This document shows positions 32,896 through 40,075 of a stretch of DNA of 40,075 nucleotides, piece by piece (positions within the stretch are counted from its first letter, which is position 1; every line of letters begins with the position of its first letter). This DNA comes from UBA1046 sp964624395. Its GTDB lineage: Bacteria; Bacillota; Clostridia; Saccharofermentanales; DTU023. The DNA lies in assembly GCA_964624395.1 (NCBI GenBank), contig CAZUWY010000011.1:1-40075 (forward strand), given 5' to 3'. Made by a program: the position numbers and the translations under genes. Under the pieces are notes generated by a model. It ran no database searches, was not told where the DNA came from, and saw only the letters and a list, made by a program, of their open reading frames with translations.

Positions 32896-35463
32896 TTAAT
32901 TTTCGGATCTGATCTCGATCAGGCTGGTACCGTTCTGGTCAAAGACCAGCTCTCCCAATGATCTTAAAAATATTTCATTGGCGACAGGTATGTCATTGAA
33001 GCCACTGTAGCAAACTCGCTCCAGAGCACCGATAACAATGTATTTGACCTCATATCTGGCCAGAATATCTTTAATCAGATCTCTGTCCTCTCCTCGATAG
33101 ACCATTTCCACTTCCTGGATGCGCGGGGCTACAACTGAACCCCAGGCGTCTTCGTTTTCCACCGTCTGCCGCCAGAGCCATTCGTGAGTTGGCCAGCCAA
33201 TAATGGTGGGCAGGCCGGTGAAAGAAGAGATGAGATTAAAATCTGAATAACTGATTGAAACGGCTTCAACTATGACAGGCTGACCGTCAATATTTTCATT
33301 AATCCAGTCAATTAAGGCAAAATAAGACTTAAGCTCGCCTGCTTCATCCCCCGGGATCTGCTCTGAGTTCTTTGAACGGATTGGTACGCTGCCGTCAATC
33401 GTCTGATAGTTTTCCCGCCTAAATTTGCCCAGCCACTGTTCTGTGGCCGCCCAGGGGTACCATAAGGGTATGAGGGTGAAGAAGATGAGCAAAATGGCTG
33501 TGATTACTGCAAGAGGACGTTTGTACAATAACAGTCTCGTTATGGCCACAGCCCAGACAATCATCAGCAGGACAAAAGCCTGGTAAGTAAATTTGAACAT
33601 GGTGTTGGAGCGCTGATAGCTCGGACCGTAGATGTCTTGCACATAGATCAGTTCCGGAATAATTAATAAAAATACAGCAGCCAGAAGCAAAGAACTGTTT
33701 AAGATGCGTCCCTGCCTTTGGCTTGCCAGAGTAAGGCAATTAGCATCTACCTCTAGTGGGGCCTCGTGATTTTTTAGCTCATCAGTATCAGGGCAAGAGT
33801 TTTTCTTTCTTCTGGTCAGATATGATTCACACAGCCACCAGCTGAAAACTGCCAATAAAATAATGCCCCAGACAATCAGAAACTGGAAAGTCGAGCTGTG
33901 CCGATCTGTCAGTTTAATATTTTTGGCAATCGCTTCAAAATTTAAATTGAAAGGCAGGGCTATCAGGTGAGCCAGGGCAAATAAGGCCGATACTTTTGCT
34001 GCAGCAAAGCTGAGACGGTCGCTGGCCAGATTGAGGAGATAATGGTTTACAAGCGCTGCCAGAGCAAATAAAAACAGGGCTAAAACAGCTGATTTTAGAT
34101 AAAGAAAAGGTAGCAGGAGAAGAGCAAATTGCAAAAGGAAAACTAACAGCCCTCGGTGAGTAAGAAGGGGCAGAGCGCTGGCATAACTGACCTTCCAGGC
34201 CAGCCAGGAGATCAAGGCAAAATATATGGCAAAATCCCAGTAATTGGTCATCATAAAAGAAGCGAGAAATGCAGCCATGATCAAAAGATAGGGATCAGAG
34301 AAAGAATGCCTTAACTCGGAAAAAGTAAAACTTTTAATATTATTATCACTGGATTCAATCTTTTTGAAGGGCTGAATTTTAGCATGCCACAGGTCTGCCC
34401 TGCCGCTAAACCAGCCGGATTTCCAGGCAGCTGCAATAATGATTAAAAGGCCTAAAACAGCGGCAAGATTTAGCAGGTGAGCGTGCAGGTCAGCGACAAG
34501 AAAAGAGTAGTAGGGGAATTCATGGATAGTAAAATCGTCGGCCGGCGGATTGTGCCCGATATAGCGGGTTGAATCAGAAAACCAAAAGCTGGCGATACTG
34601 CCCACCTTAGCGGGGAAGATTGCTGCCAGACGCTTTAAGATTGAGTAGCCGGGGGAATTGTTATCATAGAAAAAAGCATGGCCATTGCCCGCAAAAGAGA
34701 CAAGCAAAGAGACAAGGCCGCCGGATAGCCAGGGTAGATAGCTTTTCTTCTTCTTTTGGCCTGTGAGCAGCTGAAAGCCCAAAGAAAAGCCAAGACAGCC
34801 TGTCAGTGCCATGGTTGAGGCCAGAGCCAGATTATAGGCAATTTCTGTTTTCAGATTGCTGAGCTTGATCATAATAGTGGTTAAAATATGGCCACCGTAA
34901 TAATAATTGATCTTGCCGCCTGCAAACCACATATCTAATGCCGGCAAAGTATCACTGCGCCACAGGCTGTTGATGAAGCCCAGGTTCATCATCTTTTCCA
35001 GGCTGTCAAGTTCAGGCTTTAAGCCCCTGGCAAAGGTCCAAAGCAATAGTAATAAAGCAAAGATCAACTCTTCTGCTGCAATCAAATTCCAGTTGAGATC
35101 TTTTTTTACTGCTTTGACAAATTTGTCTTTTAAGGGAGGCAGTCCCCAGATCAGTGCTGCTGCAAGAGCGAAGAGCATCAGCAAAAAAAGACGCTGGAAG
35201 GGCAAGATGGAGGCGGAAGAAAGAAAGCTTACCGTCAGTGTAATGAGCACAGGGCCTAAAATCTTAGCCAGGGCATAGCCAGCGTCAGAGCCGGGGATGA
35301 AAAAGCTGGCCAGGGGCCAAAATATTAAGCCTGTAACTGTCCAAAGCAGCCACCAGCTGAAAAAATAAACTGCCTCCGAACTAAGCAGCATGAAGGCCAA
35401 GGGAATGACAAGCAATAATAGGGCCAGAGGCAAGTATTTTTTAAGCTGCTGGATCTCAGCCAT
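32896..35463 (-). CDS. DUF2298 / YYY-domain polytopic membrane protein
   Basis: An 855-residue protein with many transmembrane segments. It carries the family block LEKMMNLGFINSLWRSD, then DMWFAGGKINYYYGGH near residue 185 and FPYYSFLVADLHAHLLNLAA later. The C-terminal extracytoplasmic part has GLPTIIGWPTHEWLWRQ and YEVKYIVIGALERVCYSGF, also typical. I know this family from Chloroflexi, archaea and some Clostridia. Its fold resembles GT-C glycosyltransferases, but no reaction is established to my knowledge. GAGGGAAG precedes the ATG, which overlaps the end of the FAD-protein gene by 8 bp. The two are therefore translationally coupled and likely function together. Confidence 0.85.
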   Translation of the reverse strand: MAEIQQLKKYLPLALLLLVIPLAFMLLSSEAVYFFSWWLLWTVTGLIFWPLASFFIPGSDAGYALAKILGPVLITLTVSFLSSASILPFQRLFLLMLFALAAALIWGLPPLKDKFVKAVKKDLNWNLIAAEELIFALLLLLWTFARGLKPELDSLEKMMNLGFINSLWRSDTLPALDMWFAGGKINYYYGGHILTTIMIKLSNLKTEIAYNLALASTMALTGCLGFSLGFQLLTGQKKKKSYLPWLSGGLVSLLVSFAGNGHAFFYDNNSPGYSILKRLAAIFPAKVGSIASFWFSDSTRYIGHNPPADDFTIHEFPYYSFLVADLHAHLLNLAAVLGLLIIIAAAWKSGWFSGRADLWHAKIQPFKKIESSDNNIKSFTFSELRHSFSDPYLLIMAAFLASFMMTNYWDFAIYFALISWLAWKVSYASALPLLTHRGLLVFLLQFALLLLPFLYLKSAVLALFLFALAALVNHYLLNLASDRLSFAAAKVSALFALAHLIALPFNLNFEAIAKNIKLTDRHSSTFQFLIVWGIILLAVFSWWLCESYLTRRKKNSCPDTDELKNHEAPLEVDANCLTLASQRQGRILNSSLLLAAVFLLIIPELIYVQDIYGPSYQRSNTMFKFTYQAFVLLMIVWAVAITRLLLYKRPLAVITAILLIFFTLIPLWYPWAATEQWLGKFRRENYQTIDGSVPIRSKNSEQIPGDEAGELKSYFALIDWINENIDGQPVIVEAVSISYSDFNLISSFTGLPTIIGWPTHEWLWRQTVENEDAWGSVVAPRIQEVEMVYRGEDRDLIKDILARYEVKYIVIGALERVCYSGFNDIPVANEIFLRSLGELVFDQNGTSLIEIRSEN

Positions 35464-36802
35464 CTTGCTTCCCTCTTAATAAAGATACTGTCTCCTCGGC
35501 CAGGCGGACAGCATAGTTCATCCCTCGATCCTCAGGATATATCTGGGCCATGCCGGCCAGCCAGAGGCCAGGGGCTGGGGTTTTAATCTCCGGGATCATT
35601 TTGCTGTAGTTTCTTTCAATCACCGGCTGGGAGTATCTTGTTTTGGTCAGCCGAGAAGAGATTACTTTATTATCCTTGGCCAAAGGAAAGGCAACAGCCG
35701 CTGCCTTTTTGAAAACAGCCAGTATTTCCTCATCTGTTTTTTGCCACAGTTGATCACTTTGATCGAGATAGCGGGAGAAGTAAACTAAAGATCCCACTCC
35801 TTGACCTGCTGAGTATAAATTGTCCTGCTCAACAGCGACAACAAAGGGCAAATCATCGCAGATAGTGGTCCAATACCAAGGGGATAAAGTTTTTTCATAG
35901 ACTAGAGCCAGACAGAGATTTGCCTTGTATTTGACTTGGGCAAGCTTACGCTTATACTGATCGTTATTTATCAGCTGCTCGGCCATGATTAAAAATTCTT
36001 CTGCTGCGACTGTGGCAATGACATGATCAAATTCTAGCGGATAGACTTCTTGCTGGTCTTCTATTTTGTATTTTGCCCTCTCATTTTCACCGCTAGAGGT
36101 AAAAATCCTTGTGACATGGCGATTTGTGTTGATTTTGACTCCTCTGTTTTTAATTGTCTCTTCTAATTTATTAACTAAACGCTGAAAACCACCTTTAAGA
36201 TAGCCAAGTTTTTCATTTGCACCATCTCTTGAACTGCCTCTCAGCTTGAATTTATTCCAGATCCAGACAGCAGAGATCTGCTCAAAATCTGGACCGAATT
36301 TAGAGGCCAAAAGCGGCTGCCAGAGAAGACTCCAGCTTTTTTGCCCGCAGTTTTGGCTTAGCCAGTCAGAGGCCAGTTCTTTTTCTAGCTTTTGCCAGTT
36401 TTTAAGCCTGGAAGCCTTGAGTACGGCTAGCCCTGTTCTCAGCCTTTGCCTGAAGGGGATGGGTTTAAAATTTAAGAGATCAAAAGGGGTAGAGAAAGGG
36501 TAAAGGTTTTGCTGGTAAAGCAAAGCATTTTTTGCCTTTTGCCAGCTGAGATCAAAGTCAAGTCCAAGCTCTTTTAAGAGGGAGAGCAAATATTTGTCCG
36601 AGGTGAATAAATGATGGTAAATATCGTCAATATATTGGCCGGACTGAGCCAGGGCCACTCCCTTTATCATGCCGCCAACTCTATCGTCCGACTCAAAGAG
36701 ATGAACATCATAATTGAATTGAGATAATTTAAAGGCGGCGGTAAGCCCTGTAAGGCCCCCGCCGATGATGGCAATTTTCAGATTTTCCTTTTTTTTATCC
36801 AT
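35456..36802 (-). CDS. FAD-dependent amine-oxidase-like oxidoreductase
   Basis: A 448-residue flavoprotein of the protoporphyrinogen oxidase/phytoene desaturase/amine-oxidase superfamily. A Rossmann FAD motif, IAIIGGGLTGLTAAFKL, lies at the N-terminus, with FESDDRVGGMI after it. The C-terminal FAD box reads LWLAGMAQIYPEDRGMNYAVRLAEETV. The substrate is unknown. Neighbouring membrane DUF2298 suggests work on a lipid or polyprenyl-sugar intermediate, but a haem or carotenoid step is not excluded. I start at the ATG at 36802, with TTTAGG upstream. An ATG five codons earlier has no ribosome site. No signal peptide or TM helix is evident. Confidence 0.8.
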   Translation of the reverse strand: MDKKKENLKIAIIGGGLTGLTAAFKLSQFNYDVHLFESDDRVGGMIKGVALAQSGQYIDDIYHHLFTSDKYLLSLLKELGLDFDLSWQKAKNALLYQQNLYPFSTPFDLLNFKPIPFRQRLRTGLAVLKASRLKNWQKLEKELASDWLSQNCGQKSWSLLWQPLLASKFGPDFEQISAVWIWNKFKLRGSSRDGANEKLGYLKGGFQRLVNKLEETIKNRGVKINTNRHVTRIFTSSGENERAKYKIEDQQEVYPLEFDHVIATVAAEEFLIMAEQLINNDQYKRKLAQVKYKANLCLALVYEKTLSPWYWTTICDDLPFVVAVEQDNLYSAGQGVGSLVYFSRYLDQSDQLWQKTDEEILAVFKKAAAVAFPLAKDNKVISSRLTKTRYSQPVIERNYSKMIPEIKTPAPGLWLAGMAQIYPEDRGMNYAVRLAEETVSLLRGKQDG

Positions 36803-36825
36803 TTGCAGCCTAAACATAAGTCAAG

Positions 36826-36859
36826 AGATTAGCTTTTACAAAAGATTAGCTTTTAATTG
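36826..36859. repeat. Tandem 17-bp imperfect repeat upstream of the FAD gene
   Basis: AGATTAGCTTTTA occurs at 36826-36838 and 36843-36855, a 17-base period, in the 82-bp gap between two minus-strand genes. No terminator or promoter is evident in this gap. Confidence 0.65.
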
Positions 36860-36884
36860 CCTCTTATTTTAGCATCATTTTGCC

Positions 36885-38801
36885 TTAAGCAAGATTATGC
36901 TGCTGCAAATAGTATTCGGCCGTGGAAATGTTTTTTGCTGCCCTGGCCAGATGCTCCTTCATCGGCATAATCTGCTCTTTTTCGTCTACGATAACAGCTG
37001 CTCCACTGACAATTCTTGTGCGTCCGGCTTTGGCTTTACTGTATTGTGACGAATCGTCCCATAGATAGGGGAGAGGGAAGAAACCTGCTGTAAATGCCTT
37101 GTATAGTCCCTCAGCCGAGTAGAGATCGGGGAAAGCTTGCTCCAGACTGTCAATCATTAATTTGGCATCATGGAATAAATCCTGTTCTCGTTTCAAGGCT
37201 TCTGTATTTTTACTCATATCGTCAATGAGATGCTTTTGCCTGGCCTCGCGATATGCTTTCAAGGCAGCCAGGCTGATAGAAAGACTCTCATTGATCACAG
37301 CCGGTGTAGCTAGATGGGAAGCCTCGGAATAGCTGACAACATGAATTAGGGGCGGGCTTGCCTGATTGAAGGGTTCGATATCGTCCATCAGGCAGCTGAT
37401 GGCTGCCAGCTGGATTTTTGCCTGATAGGGATCAGGCTTAAAAAAGTCTAAGCCAGCCCGCGGCTGCAAAAGAACTCTGAAGTTTTTTCCCTCCAGGCTG
37501 CGGATCAGTCTGAGCATGGCTCTGGATTTGGCCAGATCCTGGACGCCCCAGATATTTCTGGGCGTGTTGAGCATATTTTGCAAAACAAAGGTCTTTATAC
37601 CCAGCTTTTTGGCCAATTTGGCCGCCAGATAAGCTGTGACGATATAACTGACATCATCTCCGCCTCTAAAGGAGAAATGGTGGGAGACATTGGCCTCGAA
37701 TGCTTTACCAGTGGAGGCAATGTAGCGGATAGCAGCGATATGCTCTCTTAAATTGGTGTACAAGTCGTAGGGGCCGCGGCCGTCCAGTTTGTTAAACCAC
37801 CAGAGGGAGAGTGCATGCCAGCAGATATTAATCGAGTTTTCATAAATTTCCGCCAGAGCAGAAATATTTTTGGTCCCGGCATAGGTTCTAAGTAAAAGCG
37901 GCCTGGTTGCTTGATAGATATATTCCAGATCTGCGATGGAATTAATCGGCACTCCGCCACCATTGAGCTTGCCTGCCCAATTCTCGCCGAAGTTCGACTG
38001 GCTTAGTTGCGAACTGCCCAGTGACAATATGTCCAAAAGACCTGCAGCAGCCAATTGCTTCCCCCAGTCAGCGCACTCTCTGATCGCCTCGAGACGGTCC
38101 TGACCTGATGAATAAGGGCCTACATGTGCTCTCAGCAAAGGACGCAGACCTTGATTATGCCAGGCAGATTTTTCTGCTGCCGCCAGCCTTTTTAATAAAC
38201 TGTCCTGCCGGCTGCCGGCTTCGGGATAGTTCAAGGCGACTTGACTCTTTTCCTCCAGATATTTCTCTTTGTCGATGATCTCTTGGCCAAATTGTAAAAT
38301 TGATTCATCGTATTTGCTGACAGAAAGGATATAGGGTGGTATCAGTTGCGGGGGAACCTCCATCAAGGTCAGAAATTCTCTGGCTGACTCGCCACCCTGG
38401 AAACAGATCAGGGGTGCCTTGATTTCAGAGGCAATTGCTTTACAACTGGCGGGCAGGCCGCTAAAGAAAATATTATCAATCAGTCCGCCTTGGAAGGACA
38501 TGAGATTATGCTTTTTGATCTCTTCATAGAGATAGCCCAGCATATTGACAGCATCGTGCTGGTCCAGACGATAGCTTAGCCCCAGTTGAGTAATTTTCTT
38601 TTGCTGCAGCCAGTCGATGATGATTTTTCTGGCTGCAGGCTCCCGATAATAGCTGAGAGCATTTTGTATTTCCGGCTCGGCCACAAAGACTGCCTGATTG
38701 CATTCTTGCAGCAATTGCGCTGCCGATTGCAAGCCAAGGGTATGGGCGTCATTGGCAGGCTTTAGTAATCCGTAGACAGCATTGGATACAACAGTCTTCA
38801 T
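36885..38801 (-). CDS. Large protein with B12-binding signature and mutase-like barrel, substrate unknown
   Basis: A 638-residue protein. The N-terminal 150 residues resemble a cobalamin-binding Rossmann domain: DAHTLG at 18-23 fits D-x-H-x-x-G with ligand H20, then LGLSYRLD at 73-80 and paired glycines at 105-106 and 136-137. Residues about 215-520 look like a TIM barrel: LLRAHVGPY, GGGVPINSIADLEYIYQATR, FEANVSHHFSFRGGDD, MLNTPRNIWGVQDLAKSRAM, HVVSYSEASHLATP. This suggests a fused B12-dependent mutase or aminomutase-like enzyme, with MetH-like or methyltransferase roles possible. The ATG at 38801 has GAGGAG seven bases upstream; two preceding TTG codons are less likely. It lies 30 bp after the opine-dehydrogenase gene. 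Confidence 0.6.
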   Translation of the reverse strand: MKTVVSNAVYGLLKPANDAHTLGLQSAAQLLQECNQAVFVAEPEIQNALSYYREPAARKIIIDWLQQKKITQLGLSYRLDQHDAVNMLGYLYEEIKKHNLMSFQGGLIDNIFFSGLPASCKAIASEIKAPLICFQGGESAREFLTLMEVPPQLIPPYILSVSKYDESILQFGQEIIDKEKYLEEKSQVALNYPEAGSRQDSLLKRLAAAEKSAWHNQGLRPLLRAHVGPYSSGQDRLEAIRECADWGKQLAAAGLLDILSLGSSQLSQSNFGENWAGKLNGGGVPINSIADLEYIYQATRPLLLRTYAGTKNISALAEIYENSINICWHALSLWWFNKLDGRGPYDLYTNLREHIAAIRYIASTGKAFEANVSHHFSFRGGDDVSYIVTAYLAAKLAKKLGIKTFVLQNMLNTPRNIWGVQDLAKSRAMLRLIRSLEGKNFRVLLQPRAGLDFFKPDPYQAKIQLAAISCLMDDIEPFNQASPPLIHVVSYSEASHLATPAVINESLSISLAALKAYREARQKHLIDDMSKNTEALKREQDLFHDAKLMIDSLEQAFPDLYSAEGLYKAFTAGFFPLPYLWDDSSQYSKAKAGRTRIVSGAAVIVDEKEQIMPMKEHLARAAKNISTAEYYLQQHNLA

Positions 38802-38831
38802 CAACAATCTCCTCGTATAGTAGTAATTGGA

Positions 38832-39947
38832 TCAAGAAAACTCCTGAGATCTTGACCTTAATGTCTTTTGAAAATCCTCCCTCAGCAGGGCGGTGTAGAT
38901 TCCCTGCAGATTGATACCTTTTAGATTTCTCCCTGTGGCTCTAAAATCTATGCGCAGCATTTTCGAGGCCAGATCAATAATCAAGGAGGTATTGCTGGTA
39001 TCAACCTCCATAGTGTGGGCGAGACTTTCCAGAGGAACAAGGCCATAGGGAATATCCTCCAGAATATAGCGATGATGCAAAGTTGAGGGGGCATCTATGT
39101 CATTGTAGGCATTGGTCCTGCTGATAACATCGTAGAGATTGTCACCCTCTTTTAGATCAGTATGATAGCTTCTGTGAAACCAGACCTTGGTACTGTCGAT
39201 AATATAGCCCAAGGCCTCTGCCACCTGTAGACGCTCCTCATCTATCTGTTCAATAAAGGCAGCGATATGAGGGGTAATGCTGTCCGTATAATACTTGAAA
39301 TTGAAATTGGGGTTTTCTGTCCAGCCGCTGTTGAGCAGCAGGGGGGTGCTGTGAAGAATCATGCCCACATTGCCGATGGAGGTCTGGATCATCGATTCAG
39401 CCGGGATGAAATGTTCTCTTATACAGGCGGGCAGCATCTCTACTATCTCCTGATTAATGGCCCCGCCAAGCCCCGCCAGATAGACTGAATCCTTGATCGC
39501 CATGATTTTTACCTTGTCCTGATCTTGCTTGCGACAAGTATAGACAGAAGTCTGGGTTTCAGCGATCACCGGTGTCACCGGATTGTTTTGCAGATGGTAG
39601 TAGTGGCTGAACTCTAAGGCACCCAGTGTCCTGCCCGGATTTAATATTATGGTGGCTTCTCTTTTTAAAGTTCTGCCGATTAAAATAGCAAGATCACGAT
39701 GCGCTGTTGCCGGGGTGGTTACAAGAATCAAATCTGGATCTTTGAGGGCAGCCTCAAGATCTGAGGTGACCTCAGCCAATTTGGCCCGGCCTGCGATTTG
39801 GCCTGACACTATAATTGTTTTTGTTTCTTTTAGGAGCGCAATATTATCCGGAGACCTATTCCATAAGATGACTTCGTTGTCAGCGAGAGCCAAATGAGCC
39901 GCCATAGCTAATCCAGAGTTTCCTGCGCCAATGACAGTAATTTTCAT
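38832..39947 (-). CDS. NAD(P)-dependent opine/octopine dehydrogenase family enzyme
   Basis: A 371-residue dehydrogenase. The N-terminal Rossmann motif VIGAGNSGLAMAAHLA begins at residue 4. The C-terminal half matches the octopine/nopaline dehydrogenase domain, with STLHHRYILEDIPYGLVPLE near residue 285. Family members reductively join an amino acid to a 2-oxo acid or the reverse. Many bacterial homologues have unproven substrates. No staphylopine-type nicotianamine synthase or metallophore exporter is adjacent, so metallophore synthesis is not supported. GAGGAT precedes the ATG. It is the first gene after a consensus promoter and leads the four-gene minus-strand operon; its partner is the B12-like protein. 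Confidence 0.85.
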   Translation of the reverse strand: MKITVIGAGNSGLAMAAHLALADNEVILWNRSPDNIALLKETKTIIVSGQIAGRAKLAEVTSDLEAALKDPDLILVTTPATAHRDLAILIGRTLKREATIILNPGRTLGALEFSHYYHLQNNPVTPVIAETQTSVYTCRKQDQDKVKIMAIKDSVYLAGLGGAINQEIVEMLPACIREHFIPAESMIQTSIGNVGMILHSTPLLLNSGWTENPNFNFKYYTDSITPHIAAFIEQIDEERLQVAEALGYIIDSTKVWFHRSYHTDLKEGDNLYDVISRTNAYNDIDAPSTLHHRYILEDIPYGLVPLESLAHTMEVDTSNTSLIIDLASKMLRIDFRATGRNLKGINLQGIYTALLREDFQKTLRSRSQEFS

Positions 39948-40029
39948 CTAATTATCCTCAATATTGCCAAGATTCCCGAGAGTGGATACATTAAAATGAT
40001 ATTGAACAATCAGAAAGTCTAAGTATATT

Positions 40030-40059
40030 ATTATAGGGTCATTTTGGATTCTGTGTCAA
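40030..40059 (-). promoter_or_regulatory. Consensus promoter of the opine dehydrogenase operon
   Basis: Read on the minus strand: TTGACA (40054-40059), an 18-base spacer and TATAAT (40030-40035). Transcription should begin near 40023, giving a leader of about 75 bases. Confidence 0.85.
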
Positions 40060-40075
40060 TTTTGCCACAGTCTGG

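Noticed and set aside
38832..39947. Staphylopine-like metallophore synthesis locus
   Set aside because: An opine dehydrogenase homologue is present, but no nicotianamine-synthase-like gene, racemase or metal-opine transporter is adjacent.
1..40075. CRISPR array, prophage, insertion sequence or toxin-antitoxin locus
   Set aside because: No regularly spaced repeats, transposase, integrase or small two-gene toxin module was seen; gene content is chromosomal throughout.

Overview
The window looks like the chromosome of an anaerobic, amino-acid-fermenting Firmicute, probably Clostridia. The evidence is a ferredoxin-linked branched 2-oxoacid oxidoreductase, butyrate kinase, formate-tetrahydrofolate ligase, scavenging of lipoate, an FtsEX/M23/S41 cell-wall cluster, strong AGGAGG-type ribosome sites and sigma-A-like TTGACA/TATAAT promoters. 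No rRNA, insertion sequence, prophage or CRISPR array is visible. Species cannot be named from the sequence alone.

Layout. 1-197: 3' end of an acyl-CoA synthetase. 351-5909 (minus): butyrate kinase, then a compact operon of P-loop ATPase, ferredoxin, alpha, beta and gamma subunits of a 2-oxoacid:ferredoxin oxidoreductase, and branched-chain aminotransferase. Together these read as Val/Leu/Ile -> 2-oxoacid -> acyl-CoA + reduced ferredoxin -> acid + ATP. 6124-13538: housekeeping genes (ABC-F ATPase, lipid kinase, aspS, lepB, lepA). 13774-18283: a TlpA-like thioredoxin lipoprotein, then a polar amino-acid ABC transporter (permease, ATPase, binding lipoprotein) with an M20 amidohydrolase. 18304-22316: lplA, tRNA-Leu, a Crp/Fnr regulator and fhs. 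22491-28443: a CdaR/PucR-type regulator, ftsE, ftsX, a coiled-coil M23 peptidase, an S41 protease and tRNA-Ala, a plausible septal wall-hydrolysis module. 28596-32823: radA, ispD and a large membrane protein with an apparent degenerate PP2C domain inside and LysM outside. 32896-39947 (minus): one probable four-gene operon running from a strong promoter at 40030-40059 through an opine-dehydrogenase-family enzyme, a large protein with a B12-binding signature, an FAD amine-oxidase-like protein and a DUF2298/YYY membrane protein.

The two least-explained items are the B12-like/opine-dehydrogenase pair (36885-39947) and the pseudo-PP2C-LysM protein (30901-32823). Smaller signals include an 11-codon leader ORF whose stop overlaps the transporter start codon, a perfect palindrome over the lipid-kinase promoter, a recurrent intergenic TTAGCTAA palindrome, and short tandem duplications at gene junctions.
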